From the NCBI GenBank assembly GCA_951230915.1, contig OX579634.1, positions 17,386,725 to 17,450,724 on the forward strand: DNA of 64,000 bases, read 5' to 3'. Numbering within the stretch: the stretch's first letter is position 1; every line of letters begins with the position of its first letter. Positions 32,704-44,434 of the stretch are shown one piece after another. The translations under genes and the position numbers were made by a program. The stretch is from Antitrichia curtipendula. Lineage: Eukaryota > Streptophyta > Bryopsida > Hypnales > Leucodontaceae. The notes under the pieces were generated by a model. The model saw only the letters and a list, made by a program, of their open reading frames with translations. It did not search any database and had not been told where the DNA came from.

Positions 32704-35359
32704 TTAGAGCAGTTTGAGAAAATCAGCAGCAGCCGCTAAAGCACTGGCAGTGAGGGCGGTTCGGACCATTTTGTCTTGAGAAACCCTGCCGTCTGAGACG
32801 GAGAGCATTACTCCTGTCAATGCACCTCCAACTGCTGCATTCTTCTGCAGAAAAAGCACCACACAAATACTTCATTGTTTAACCCCTCGATGTCTCAAAT
32901 CCTTTTTTTAATTTTGCACATTTTTGCTTATATCTTTGTACAAATACATCATTTACCAGAATTTCATGAAATTGGTCACAAAGGAAGTTTGTCTTTTTAA
33001 TTTTCAAGTGTTACATTGGATGAATGAGAAGTTGGTTGGACAAAACAGCCTTCATCGGGAAAAAACCACCCATTGCTGCAGTACTGTTTCAATGGGTTAA
33101 CAGTATAGTAGTGAAAGTGTATTGTTGCAGTATTGAAACAATATATTTTTAATAAAATGCAAGGCTCCCATTGCTTCAATATTGTTGCATTATTTATGCA
33201 GTAGTGCAGCAATATACTTTCAATACTATACTGTTAACCCATTGAAACAATATTGCAACAATATTGAAGCAATGAGGGGTACTTTCCTGATGACTTGCCT
33301 TGAAGCCCTTCGTTCATCGTCCAAAATATGGATGCCGGAGCGCTTAAGGGTTAAACTCACTGACGCTCTGTTTCTAGATACAGTGCTGAACAGTAAACTA
33401 CAACTCTTGTGATGTAAGACGCACTTGACCTGCGGCTACAAAAGAATTTATAGATTGTACTCTAAGCAAGTGATTATCGTCTGTCTACTTCGTCCTGTTT
33501 GGATAAAAGACTCATACGGGTTCTGCTGTCAGAATTTAAAGATGTCTCTGAGCCAAATCACATATATCTACCGGTTTCTTCCATTGCAATCCCTCTTGAT
33601 GCATTCCACTTGCAATCCATGCTATTCCTTTTATCAGTCCATAGATTGTAAGTTGCGTGAGTTTCTCGCAAGTACGTAATCACATAGCTGTTTGTCACAA
33701 ATTTGAGCCCGTTTCAAATTTCGCCTATTTACGGTGGACTTAATCAGTGTTTACGTCCTGCTGCCTACATGTGTCCAGGAAGATGTTATTACCCAATCTT
33801 GCTTGCCTCGGGCCTTTTCCATACCGTATTCAAACCCAGCATACATCCCTGCTACCATGCCTGCAAGATGCAAATCAATCTAGCTGTGATTCGTGGGTTA
33901 CCCGTGTGTTTCTACTCTTTGAACCCAGTCGTCTAATTAAGAAATGATCTGCTCTAAAATAATAGAGACGAATGTATTTTTGTCTTACCCCATTGAAGGC
34001 CTTCTTTTCCAGCTTTCACAATCTGCGTCAAAAATACCCGATTATGGAACTCATGAAATGATAGACTATTATTTCAAACACTTCAGTTCCTGTATTCACT
34101 GTGAGGAGCCATTCATCCTCATTTAAGAGTATAGGTACTCTTGAAAAGAAAAGACTTCGATTCACGTAACTATGCAGAGTCTAAAGAAAATCAAGGATCG
34201 TTCCCATCAAACTTCTCACAGAATCTAGCAACCCCAACTGGCGCTTTTCGCTTCAAAATGTTTGCTGTTCTAGCAGCTTCGCATGGTTACGACTGATGCA
34301 CACATTTAAGGAAAAGTCCCTTCGCATCCAGCATGCATGCTTACAGTAGGGTCTGAAGAAAGTAGTGAACTTTGAAGATCTGGTACTAATTATAAAAACG
34401 AGCATGAGAGAATCTCACGATTCTTTCTATGTCGCGCCTTACTGTCGGAGCATCTGCATCAACCCCAAGTACACAACAGTCGCGTGTCAAAGAATCTGTG
34501 GAAAATGCATAATTGTTCTCGAAGAGATTCAAGACCTCCTTATACTTTAGTTAGCACGTCAAGTGTGACAGCTCCAGGGTCAAATAGAAGTTGTCGAATA
34601 AAATTATGATTTGTTCAAATTTGTACACACGACGTGGAAAAAATACTTCATATGACTAGAGACAGCACATCCATCAGACGACCAGTTGAGGAGCTGGGGT
34701 AGACCTCTTGAAAGCACTAACTTCTGTATGTTAAAAGGATTCACATTTCCATGATGATGGAACAGGACGTACGGTCGATTGGCAGGGAATGTATCTGGGT
34801 GCCCGATTTGTAAAGCTCGATACTTTTCCTCATGAAACTGTACGCTTCTTGCGAAGCCGCATGAGCAGCCCCAACCTGCGTGCATTGCCATGGCCACTTT
34901 GGATAACTCACCCGTCATCTACAACGATACAGCAGGAAAGAAAGACAAGCCCTAATGCAACTATGCCTACTTTTCATGACTTGCTACAGAATTAAAATGC
35001 CCGAAATAAGACGCCAAACTGCCAGAATACAGGATTTAATGAGAGTATGTACTAGAATTCTTCGGAGAGATTCCATGTCAATACGTTCATTCCTTATCCT
35101 AGCAATGGGTGATCACCCCATCTATTTCACAAAAAAGGAAAAATTGTCAATACTGCGAACTGCAACGTCATTTGTACAATGCGCTGACAGACGCCCTATC
35201 CAAAACCTATACAGAGGCAAATAATGGTTGCAGATAAAGCTGTACCCCGCTGATCTTGAGAACACCATCGAGGGTACAATTAAGCGTTGGATTCCCTGTG
35301 TCCATGAGATAATCCATGGGGTTTGTCGGTGCTTTGACAGACAGTCTCGGCGCGCTCAT
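32704..35359 (-). CDS. OEP16: Outer envelope pore protein 16 (OEP16-1 type), six exons
   Basis: This is a small Tim17/22-family channel of the chloroplast outer envelope; OEP16-1 passes amino acids and has been linked to import of the protochlorophyllide oxidoreductase A precursor. Exons on the minus strand: 35246-35359, 34773-34875, 34443-34453, 33989-34022, 33793-33860, 32704-32844. Together they give 156 residues in one frame, close to the usual length of about 148. Recognisable blocks in order: MSAPRLSVK, GNPTLNCTLDGVLKI, VGAAHAASQEAYSFMRKSIE, IVKAGKEGLQWG, MVAGMYAGFEYGMEKARG, KQDW, KNAAVGGALTGVMLS, ASALAAAADFLKLL*. Every listed junction is GT-AG and phases agree. The 11-nt exon is inferred because without it the frame breaks between exons 2 and 4. 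No intron-less reading frame reveals this gene. It is divergent from PAO and convergent with the bHLH gene. Confidence 0.88.
32879..33354. mobile_element. Candidate TTAA-CCC element in the last intron of OEP16
   Basis: It starts TTAACCCCTCGATGTCTC and ends GCGCTTAAGGGTTAA, 476 bp. Inside is a strong inverted repeat: TTTCAATGGGTTAACAGTAT near 33088 pairs with ATACTGTTAACCCATTGAAA near 33227. The left border is only 35 nt upstream of the OEP16 last-exon acceptor, near where a branch point would lie. It is non-coding. Membership in the TTAA family rests on the border plus CCC. Confidence 0.45.
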
Positions 35360-36898
35360 CACTTCGTCACCACTCCTGTTTCCTGTGTGCTGGTCCTTGT
35401 GATCAAACAGAAATGGGATCTGTCAAGCATTCAAAGTAGCGTCACAGATGGCAACATAGAGTAAGAAGCGTACGGGACTCTTAGCTATAAATTCAATTTA
35501 ACTTGCTCCAGAACTGCATGGAAAAAAATAAAAATTGAGTCATAAAATGCATGATTGATGGTCCCTCTGCTTGACAGAGGCACACACCTGCAAATGGCAT
35601 GGTGTCCTGACAATCTTGGAAGTCGCAGAGTCATAAGATTCTGACATGAACTCGAATGTCCGACCGTTGCATTCATAACTTCAAAACATGTACTTCTATG
35701 ACCTTCACCATCCAGAAATTCAGCGGTCTCTTTTATTGATCGAGGGTACAAATTGCTGCCTACTATTGGCAATTTTGTCACTCATCAATCCCGATGTGCT
35801 TTCAACATTATTGACATCCTGTAAGGGTGCCAACCACTTGACATCGAAGGTTACGCGAGGGAAATCAGTAACGAATTTCATGGTGGTATGTCGACCTGGT
35901 AATCTGGTATGTGACTCTGAGAAGCGTACCAGTTGCAGCATACCTTTGGTCGCTCCACAGGAATCCTTGAAGCTGCTACCTTCTTTCAGTCACGAATAAT
36001 TACACCGCCTGTGAAACCCCCAACCCAGGTCGGTGAGCATACATAATTGTAGTACCTGACTACGGCCGCCATGACCAACTCAGTCTGTGATCCTGATGTC
36101 ATGAGGGCATACCCTTGCCGATTTGGGGTTACAATGTCAGGTACTCTTCATACACTGCTACTTCTTTGGCGCTATGTTTGATGGTACTCTATGGATTTCG
36201 CCAGCGAGATCCTGAACAATTTGATTCTCATGTAAAATTGCAGTCCTCCTGTAAACAACTGATGCTGACGATAATGGGATTCAAATGCGCCAGCAGTTCA
36301 GTCCTTCACCAAGAAGAACAGCCACGGTCTATGGCGTTCAGAGAGAGAAATTTGAGATTGAAGGGGGGTGAAAACTGCCACTCGCCTTGGACACAAATTA
36401 AGAGACCTAACTTAATGGTTCCCCGAACAGCTCATTCAGTTACTACTGACATTGTGTCCGCCGGTAGTTTCATGTGAACTCATCAATGGATGTCCTCTCC
36501 TCGTGCCTTATCAAAGTGTGTATACCCTAAACTACGGGTCAGTTCTAGGGCTGTGAAAATGGGTCAGTAATAACTTACGCTACTGATCCAAAAGCGGTGA
36601 TGCACACATCCATCCAACGGCCGTGAAGTTTCCAGCTCATTCGCGTCTTTGGCACTTTTCGTGTGCGTGGGAGCAAAACCCACATGCACGATTACCCATC
36701 TATGGAGCCTTTCCCTAGTTCGATCGCCACCCACGTTTTTTTAGATTGCAGTAGGAAATCGACTCGGTTGCTAAATTTGAAGCTTTTTTCTCACACAAGC
36801 AATCACAATTAGGGCTTCCTAGAATTCCCTGTCCATTTGATTCAATATCGCAGTGCGAATTACATCAGGATCTTTGTTTCCGTCTGGCTGTGGCCGTC
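35360..36898. promoter_or_regulatory. Divergent promoter interval between OEP16 (-) and PAO (+)
   Basis: About 1.54 kb separates the two start codons. No coding exon was found on either strand; frames at 35485-35781, 35688-35999 and 36115-36477 match nothing known. I could not place specific cis-elements with confidence. The interval must contain both 5' UTRs and both promoters. Confidence 0.6.
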
Positions 36899-39800
36899 AT
36901 GGCCGTCATGGCTGCAACCACCTCGCCCCTCTGGGTGACCTCTGCTCGAAGACCGTCGTCATCGCCCGTCTCCTGCGTCTCGACCTCAAGCGCATCCCCA
37001 AAGTCTGTCAATTACGCAAGCTCCTCGTTCTTTGAGAGCCCTCAATCCAAGAAGCTGAAACTCCAGTGCAGACATGTCGAAGGAGGTTTATCCCAGGCGA
37101 GAGCTGTCAAATCTTCCACCCCTGTGGCGACCATTGCGCCCCCACCGTGGCCGCCCGTGAACCCTGACACTTCCAAGGAGTCCGGGGAGCCCAGCTTGGG
37201 CATGGAGGAGACGTTGAAGCAGGATGGCGGCGAAGAGAAACCAAAAGAGCAGGAGGAGGAGAAGAGTAGTGATGGCGTGTTTGTGTGGAAGGATCACTGG
37301 TACCCCGTGTCCTTGATCGAGGATTTGGATCCCTCCGTGCCCACCGCCTTTCAGTTGCTGGGCAGGGAGCTCGTCGTGTGGAAGGACAACCAGGGCGAGT
37401 GGAGAGTGTTTCTCGATAAGTGCCCGCATCGACTGGCACCGCTCTCGGTAAGAGTTGCAAACTTGTTTGGGTTGAGGAGGGTGCTGAGGGGTGCAATTGC
37501 AGATGTGACCTAATTTGGACCCTGTGCCTGAGTTGTCTCTGGCTTTCCTTGAATTCCTGTGGTGTTCTGCATCGGGGAATGGTGTTGTTTTCGTTTCTTT
37601 TTGGATTCATCTCACACATATTCGACCCTATACACACATATTAAGACCCTATGTACACACACATTAAGACCCTGCACTCACAATTCGAAAGAACTTGGTG
37701 GAATGCTTCAAATCACCGGCTTTTTTATTTGCTGAAAATGCGATCTATTGAGGTTCAGAGAGGCCATTGACAATTAAGGGTTACACCTGAGGAATGACTT
37801 CATTTTGTGCATGTCATGTCTTACTTCTTTGGGTACGATACCGGCTTGCGCTTTTTGCATTACTGTTCCTGTGCATGGTGTTAGGCGAAGACATCCACCA
37901 TCGCCACATTTAGCGCTGAGCGTAGTCCAACTTTTGTATGTTTATGAAATTGGATTCCAACGCACCAAAGAATGCGCATTTGGATACCTTATGCAAAAGA
38001 TTTATTGGCAGATGACCTAGAACCAATACTTGCATGCATGATGTACATTCTTCTAAGTATTATGAACCCAGTTTCTTAGAATTTAGGGTGGTAATTTTGG
38101 GTCGGTTTCGATTCTTGGGTGTCCCCAGCATAGATTCTATATTAGTTCTCACATGGTTCATTTGGAAACAAGTGGGAGACCTGGTAGTGCCTGGGGTTGA
38201 ATAATATTAGAATACTGCTAACGAATGGCTTTAGGGTTGGCTGGGATACTGAAGAGAGTTTGTGTACAATTGCAGAGAGAATGTTTGTCTGTGCTGAAGA
38301 AGTTAATTTGGTCATGAGCAGGAAGGGAGGTTGGATGAATCAGGCATGTTGCAATGCTCTTACCATGGATGGTCGTTCCAAGGGGATGGGAGTTGCGGCG
38401 CCATTCCACAGGCGGCCAAAGAGGGACCGGAGGCCAAGGCTCGATTTTCGCCTCGTGCTTGTGCTGCCTCGTATCCTACGCGTGTTTCTCAAGGCTTGTT
38501 GTTTGTTTGGCCTGATGAGAAAGGATGGGAGAGAGCATCGAAAGCCACGCAGCCAATGTACAATCTCAACCCTTCACCATTCTACTTTCATGGTTAGACG
38601 TCTATAGATTGTTTGTGTGTTGAATTTCCGGATGATATGTGAGTTCTTAACCCCAAGTGCTCAAATAACCAAAAGTGACCACTTCCATAGAGGAGCTCTG
38701 AAATGAATCATTTAGGAACCTTCGAGGAAGTTAACAAATTGTACCATAGGAAGAAGAAATCTTAACCTACGTTTTCGGACGAAAGATATATGTTCTGAAA
38801 GTTACCATAATCAACTACTTCCTCCGTTTGGAAATAGTGTATCCATTCTCAGTACAATCACCACTGATAATGGATACGCTATTTCCAAACGGAGGTAGTT
38901 TTAGGTTCCGAAGTGGTCGTTCTATCATTAACTTGGGGCACTTATGGATTAAGGATTGGACATGCTAGGAAGTTGAATGTACCAAAAATGCTGATTTGCT
39001 CCAATATGACTTTCAGTTAAATCTTGCAACTGTAGAGAATGTGATGACATACTTGGGGTTTACTCGGAGTATGTGCTCAAAACCAAACCACCGTTTAATT
39101 TCACGCTTGATGGAAGTTTGCATGCTCTGATGCTTTCATTTGGCAGGCTGCCTGCAGAGTTCAGTGACCCCAGATTCTCAACCGTAACAATACAGCGGGA
39201 CTTGTTCTACGGGTACGACACTCTAATGGAGAACGTCTCAGATCCTTCGCACATTGACTTTGCACATCACAAAGTGACCGGGAGAAGGGACAGAGCCAAG
39301 CCGTTGCCCTTCAAGGTAGCTAAAAGTGGGCACTGGGGTTTTGCGGGTGCAAACAATGACTCTCCAACGATCTCCAGTGGCTTTTACCCACCTTGCTACT
39401 TCTACAACAAGTACGTGATATTTCATCTTTGCTATATGCTGACGCATCAATACGGATTGGCGAGGAACTCTTCTTGTTACCTTGTTTTTTTCTGTAATCT
39501 CTGTCTTTGAGATGTTCATCAAAACCTAATTGAGAAACGCAGTGTTGATCTGAATGAAAGGGGAGCGATGAGGTTTCTGAATGGTTCAGAGATCTTTTAA
39601 AACGCTCCGGTCTGTGGCGTTAGTTCGTGAACTGAGAGAAGTCAGACTGAGGCTGAATAAATTGACGTTGCAGGATTGAACTGCCTGTTAAGCTTCCCAT
39701 TTTAGGAGACCAAAAGTGGGAGATTCTAATATGCTCTTTCAACATTCCTATGGCGCCGGGGAAGACAAGGTCCATTGTATGCAGTGCTCGGAATTTTTTC

Positions 39801-40965
39801 CAATTTACGATGCCAGGCAATAAATGGTGGCAGGTATGTCAGTTACAATTGGTGTCCATTCCTGCAGTTTTCACTTCCCCACTTCATGCCGTGCTCAAAG
39901 ACCAGGTTTGAGAGGCTGATAATCCGATCAACCATTTGTTGCTGAAGAATCGAGTTCGAACTAGAAACTAGATCTGATTACATTTCCGCATGTGCAGCTC
40001 ACTCCAAGATGGTACGAGCATTGGACATCGAATTTGGTGTATGACGGAGACATGATTGTACTGCAAGGCCAAGAGAAAGGCTTTTTGTCACAGGGCGAGG
40101 ACGTGAATGCCAACTACACCAAGCTGACGTATACACCTACACAGGCTGATCGGTTTGTCCTTGCTTTCCGTAACTGGTTGAAAAGGCATGGAAAAGGAGG
40201 GCCTGAATGGTTTCCGGAGGCCAAAGTTGGACAACCTCCCCCCTCCACTGTTCTATCGAAGCACGAGGTTTTCTCTCTACCTTGTTCTTCTAAGTCTCAT
40301 TATTTCTCACTTAGGTAGGGGCACCCAAAATCGCCACTTTTGGCGGCGAGAATCGTTCGTGTTAGTAGAGTGGTCAATTTGTTATATGCTCTTGTTTGAG
40401 AATGAAGTAGGATTTCGACGCTCCAATGAATGTGTCATTTAGACACTGTATTCAAAAGCTACGATAGTGCACAGTTTTTTTGGGAGATGATTCAAAACTG
40501 ATAAACAAATGTTGGGTGATCTACTTTCTCCTAATCAATATGTTCTGGTGTCGAGTTTGTTGTCCCTATCTTTGATCACAATCATCATTAATGTCCTTGG
40601 TCTCCCTTGTTGGCACAACATTTCTTGTATTGATCTGAATTGGAAGACTTCCTTCTTAAAGGCTTAAGACATCATCTTAAAACTACTTCTGATTATGTCT
40701 TGGATTGCAGATGCTGGATCGGACTGAGCAACACACTCTAATATGTTCCTCCTGTCGAAAGGCACGAAAAGATTTCCAGCGGTTGCAAAAGATACTGTGG
40801 GGAAGTACTGTTGTTTTGGCTGCTGGAGCAGGTGTCCCCCCAGATTTTACTGTCCGATTGATTTTGGCCGCTGGAGCTGTAATTAGTGCAGCCTTGGCTT
40901 ACACTGTGAAGGAAGGAGAAAAGAATTTTGTTTTCAAGGACTACGTGCATTCTGAGATCGACTAA
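36899..40965 (+). CDS. PAO: Pheophorbide a oxygenase (PAO / ACD1), Rieske monooxygenase
   Basis: PAO opens the chlorin ring of pheophorbide a at the chloroplast inner envelope, the committed step of chlorophyll breakdown. Exons: 36899-37447, 38322-38557, 39147-39410, 39674-39833, 39998-40267, 40711-40965, giving 577 residues (about 540 is usual). A Ser/Ala-rich N-terminus is a plausible transit peptide. The Rieske cluster ligands are C175-x-H177 (CPHR) and C195-x2-H198 (CSYHGW), split by intron 1. The mononuclear iron motif N291-x2-D294-x2-H297-x4-H302 lies in ENVSDPSHIDFAHH. QGLLFVWPDE, TIQRDLFYGYDTLMEN and SARNFFQF are family hallmarks. The C-terminal CSSC (505-508) is the redox motif of the PAO/TIC55 group, followed by a hydrophobic anchor and NFVFKDYVHSEID*. 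The start is the first ATG in frame; another ATG follows three codons on. The donor of intron 5 (GTTTTC) is weak. All key residues are intact. Confidence 0.95.
38647..38952. mobile_element. TTAA-CCC element in intron 2 of PAO
   Basis: It starts TTAACCCCAAGTGC and ends GCACTTATGGATTAA, whose complement is TTAATCCATAAGTGC. The 306-bp segment lies wholly inside the intron. A Stowaway-like MITE (38813-38900) sits inside it, so two insertions are nested. Confidence 0.5.
38813..38900. mobile_element. Stowaway-like MITE nested in PAO intron 2
   Basis: This 88-bp palindrome has arms CTCCGTTTGGAAATAGTGTA and TACGCTATTTCCAAACGGAG. The termini TACTTCCTCCGT and ACGGAGGTA match the Stowaway/Mariner signature TA-CTCCCTCCGT, with TA as the target duplication. 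Confidence 0.7.
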
Positions 40966-41604
40966 TGTGGAGCTGTCTATGTAGGCTTGAAGAATCATCA
41001 TTTTCATAGTACAAACTTGTGCATATACACGTGTAAAATACAAAGTGTAGCTCTCAGGATGCTGCTTCTTGCAACTAGTTGGCACTAACAAATGTGAATG
41101 ACGATTTTATAATTTTCAATTGTATTTTAAAACAGTTAGTTTTGTGTGTTTTGTATTCCAAGTCGATTGTATTGTGCCTCCTGTAACGCCCTCGTTTCAT
41201 CCCTGTATTGTTCGCCCTTTGATGGCCACTGTGGCCGACCATGTTTATCTCGATGTCATGAGGTCTTGTGATGTACAAACTTGATAAGTAGTTGAGGGTC
41301 AGGAGATCCGAGAAGGTTATTCGACATACCTCTCTCCTCTGAAGCTAAAGCAAGACTGTTAGATCTTACAGATTCGTAAATTTTGATTCAGTAGCGAGTC
41401 CTGAATCATGAACAGATGAACAAGACAGCAGGCACGAGCAACATTTGATACGAGAGACAACACTTGACAATCATTTTACATTTGAATATGTACACTCGGA
41501 CGTACCATGGACGTGCTTGCGCAGGACATCTACCAAAACTTTACTAGTACAGGAATGTTGTCAATACTTAGCTCAAACCCGTCTTTTTTTCCTTTCTAAG
41601 TTTG
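40966..41604. other. Convergent 3' region between PAO (+) and LBD (-)
   Basis: 639 bp separate the two stop codons. No exon is seen. Both 3' UTRs must lie here and may overlap. Confidence 0.6.
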
Positions 41605-44434
41605 TCAGAGCGGAAGCAGTGGTGGAGAATGCTCACAAGATATAGGACCAGAGAGTTGCCTTGACACAATGCTTGCAAGTACCGGTGGTAATTGTGGTAA
41701 TTCTTCTGGTGTTGCAGAAGCAGCAGCAGCAGCAGCAGCAGGGTTCACTGAAATAGGATCAGCTGGCGGTAAATGGGAGTAAGGCAGGAGAGCCGCCACC
41801 AAGAGAGCTCCGGGGTCGGGGGCAACAGCAGCAGCGCTGTTGTCGGTTGAGGTGGAAGCAGCTGCCGCAGCAGCAGTTGCAAAGGTTTCACGCAGCCTGG
41901 TGATCTCTGAGGTCGCCAGTGCCAGTTGCGCCTGTAGGTGCGCCACCTGTCAGGCCCTCCTTCGTTCAACATTCTCTGCTATGTACGTTCCTTAAACTTA
42001 CTTATTCTGTCTCTCATCCTTTCTCCACTCCTCTCCACTCCACTTATGTCTCTGCCTGTCAAATATCTAATCAGAGTGCTTGACAAGGCTTTCCAATGAC
42101 GCATGCCACATGCACACGTAATTTGAACTCTTTGACTGATACTGGTTTGGGGGTCTGCAATCGAATCAGGGATGTTCTTCTGAACACTTGTGGGAGAAAA
42201 GCTACTGTAGCAGCCTAGCACTGGGGAAACAGTGAGAGCTGAATTTTTCAAGGTTGTGGTACTTGGTACCTTGAAGGAAGAGCACAGTAGTGATGGCGAC
42301 TCTGAATGTGCTCAGTGACTAAGCGTAGCCTCTCTGAAGGTGACGACGACGTACGTGCAGAGTGTTAACTGGTTGCTGCATTGCAAGGGGAAACTGTGAT
42401 GAGAAGACTGGTCTCGTCTCTGGCAACATTGTTGTACCTTACCCACAGAGCAGTCTACCCAGTCCTAGAGTGTGGAGCACAAGGGGGAGCAGAACGGATT
42501 GGTTGAAAAAATGTAGGCGCTTGAAGGTTGAGAATCATTTCAACAGAGTGTCGTACAAGGACTCATTTCAATTGGGGAGGAAAATTCTCGATTGCGGTCT
42601 TCCTTCTTGAGAAAAGTTCTCAATTGTGGTCCCCCTCAATGCGTTGAAAACTTACACTACTTCGTTCCATACTGGTGGCACCCCCCACCCCTCCCCGCAG
42701 CGCAATAAACTCTTCCTAGCATCAGCTTCACAAATCATGCGCCATATCTCCAGGAGTCCACATACCACCTTCTAATTGTACTTCTCTACATCTCCCACAC
42801 TAGAACTATTAAATAAGAGTGGGAGACTCCATCCTACCAAGTTCTTGAAGAAGACAGATGTTATGAAAATGAAGGTAGTATTTTTGGTTTGGTAGTAGCC
42901 GTAGAGTCTGCTGACAACAATAATAGCACCCACCCACTCGCTACGCCTATGTGAGGGAGCTAGTAGAACTATCCCAACATGATCTCTGTGACCAACGTTA
43001 CTCTCATTCTGCTGAAGTCCTGCATATACAAGCATCCTGCCGGTGTGTAGAAGTGGTTCGAATACCACCTCTTGCCACCACTAAAATCCTTGTCCCAACT
43101 CTTGGTGACGCAGCTGGATATTCATTGGAATCCAAACAGAATGGCAGCTGAAACCAGTGAAAGTGGTTAGTGAACTACGCTGTCACCACCTTCAGCTGCA
43201 ACTCTCTTCAATTCCAGCGGCCCCGCTAGTTGGAAATAGGGTTACCTTTTCAGAACCTCCCGAGCAAATGTGTTACTGCTTTTGAGGAGGTGCCAGGTGC
43301 AAGTGGGAAAGGAAATACCTGATGCTGGAGGACGGAGATGGAGCCAACACAGCCATACACGGGATCTTGAACGCGAGCATGAGCCTCATAAGCAAGCGAG
43401 TTTACACAATCTTCACGGTGCGGAGGCGCCAATTCATGCAGCATCTTGGTGACATTGGCGACGCCAAACACCTATCACCCCCCTTCAAATTCTCCACCCT
43501 TTCAATCGTCCGTTCATCACGATGACCCACTACAAAAAATCTTCTTGAGGATTATGTTTTATTCACATTCTCTCGCAATCCTCTGGGGCTAGTGCAGCAT
43601 GTGAGTTAATCTATCTGTCTATCACGCAAGGTACGCGTAGTCTCTCTCACTGATTGCGGCACTGCAGATTCACACGCTTCTGTGTGACAATGGATGGGTA
43701 TGGAGATTCAGAATTATAAGTACGTTTCATGTAGTTCCCCGATAATAAACAGAGTAACCTAATTAATCTATCAAGCAAGGCACGCGTATTCTTCCTCTGA
43801 TTGCTGCACTACAGATTCATACACATCTTTGAGACAATGGATTGGTATGGAGGCGCAGAAATGTAAGTACGTTTCATGTTGTTCCTCGGTAGTAAGCAGA
43901 GTGACCTAATCTTTCAATCAAGCTAGGTACGTATATTCTCTCTCTCATTGCTGCACTGCAGATTCTTACACATCTTTGTGACTTCGGATTGGTACGGAGG
44001 CGCAGAAATATAAGTAGTTCCTCGGTAGTAAACAGAGTAACCTAATTTTTCTTTCTTGGATATATCAGTACATAACATGTAAATAAGAATCACTTCGAAA
44101 GATCATTTCCTCAGGATGCCCAATTCTATGTGAGAACTTGAGGCTAGTAGCACTGATTGGAGCCACTAATTCTACCACCAAGTCCCCAGGGGGGCGTGTG
44201 GAGCATGGAGCATGCAAATGTTAGCTAAGGAATGAATGTGAGCACCTTGTGGACATGAGCAAACTTCTGGGGTTGGTCTGGAGGGAAGTGGGGGGCAAAC
44301 AGGCACTGAGTAGTGCACTTGCGGCGCAGCACTCGACATGCTGCACATGCCGAGGATGATGTCCCTGGAGCCGACGCCATTCCCATGCGCAGGCGACGGT
44401 GTGACTGCTGCTGCTCCTGGTGCATCCACCACAC
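41605..44434 (-). CDS. LBD (LOB-domain) transcription factor, class I
   Basis: This is a plant-specific nuclear regulator. Exons on the minus strand: 44246-44434, 43319-43471, 41605-41946, giving 227 residues with phase-0 GT-AG introns. The zinc-finger-like block is C30-x2-C33-x6-C40-x3-C44 (CAACRVLRRKC then TTQC). PPDQPQKFAHVHK ends exon 1. Exon 2 encodes FGVANVTKMLHEL (the GAS block), VNSLAYEAHARVQ and DPVYGCVGSI. The leucine-zipper-like coil runs from VLQHQ across the intron into VAHLQAQLALATSEI, marking class I. The C-terminus is Ala/Pro-rich with an Ala run encoded by GCA repeats (near 41720-41745). The usual FGASN reads FGVAN here. It is closest in wording to the LOB/AS2/LBD25 group; the exact clade is not assigned. 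Intron 1 carries a tandem repeat. Confidence 0.92.
43607..44043. repeat. Three tandem units of about 145 bp in LBD intron 1
   Basis: The units begin at about 43607, 43764 and 43907. Each carries TAATCT, then AAGGTACGCG-like sequence, a GCACTGCAGATTC-like block, a GGATTGGTATGGAGGC-like block, and AGTAAACAGAGTAACCTAAT at its end. Units 2 and 3 are more alike than unit 1. Unit lengths are 157, 143 and 137 bp. Confidence 0.75.

Noticed and set aside
35485..35999. Two opposed frames of about 100 residues between OEP16 and PAO
   Set aside because: No family match and no splice partners; I also tested this stretch as an upstream OEP16 exon and it did not fit, whereas 35246-35359 did.
43530..43545. 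CACTACAAAAAATCTT as a second CACTA terminus
   Set aside because: It lies in LBD intron 1 with no partner end or transposase nearby; probably chance.
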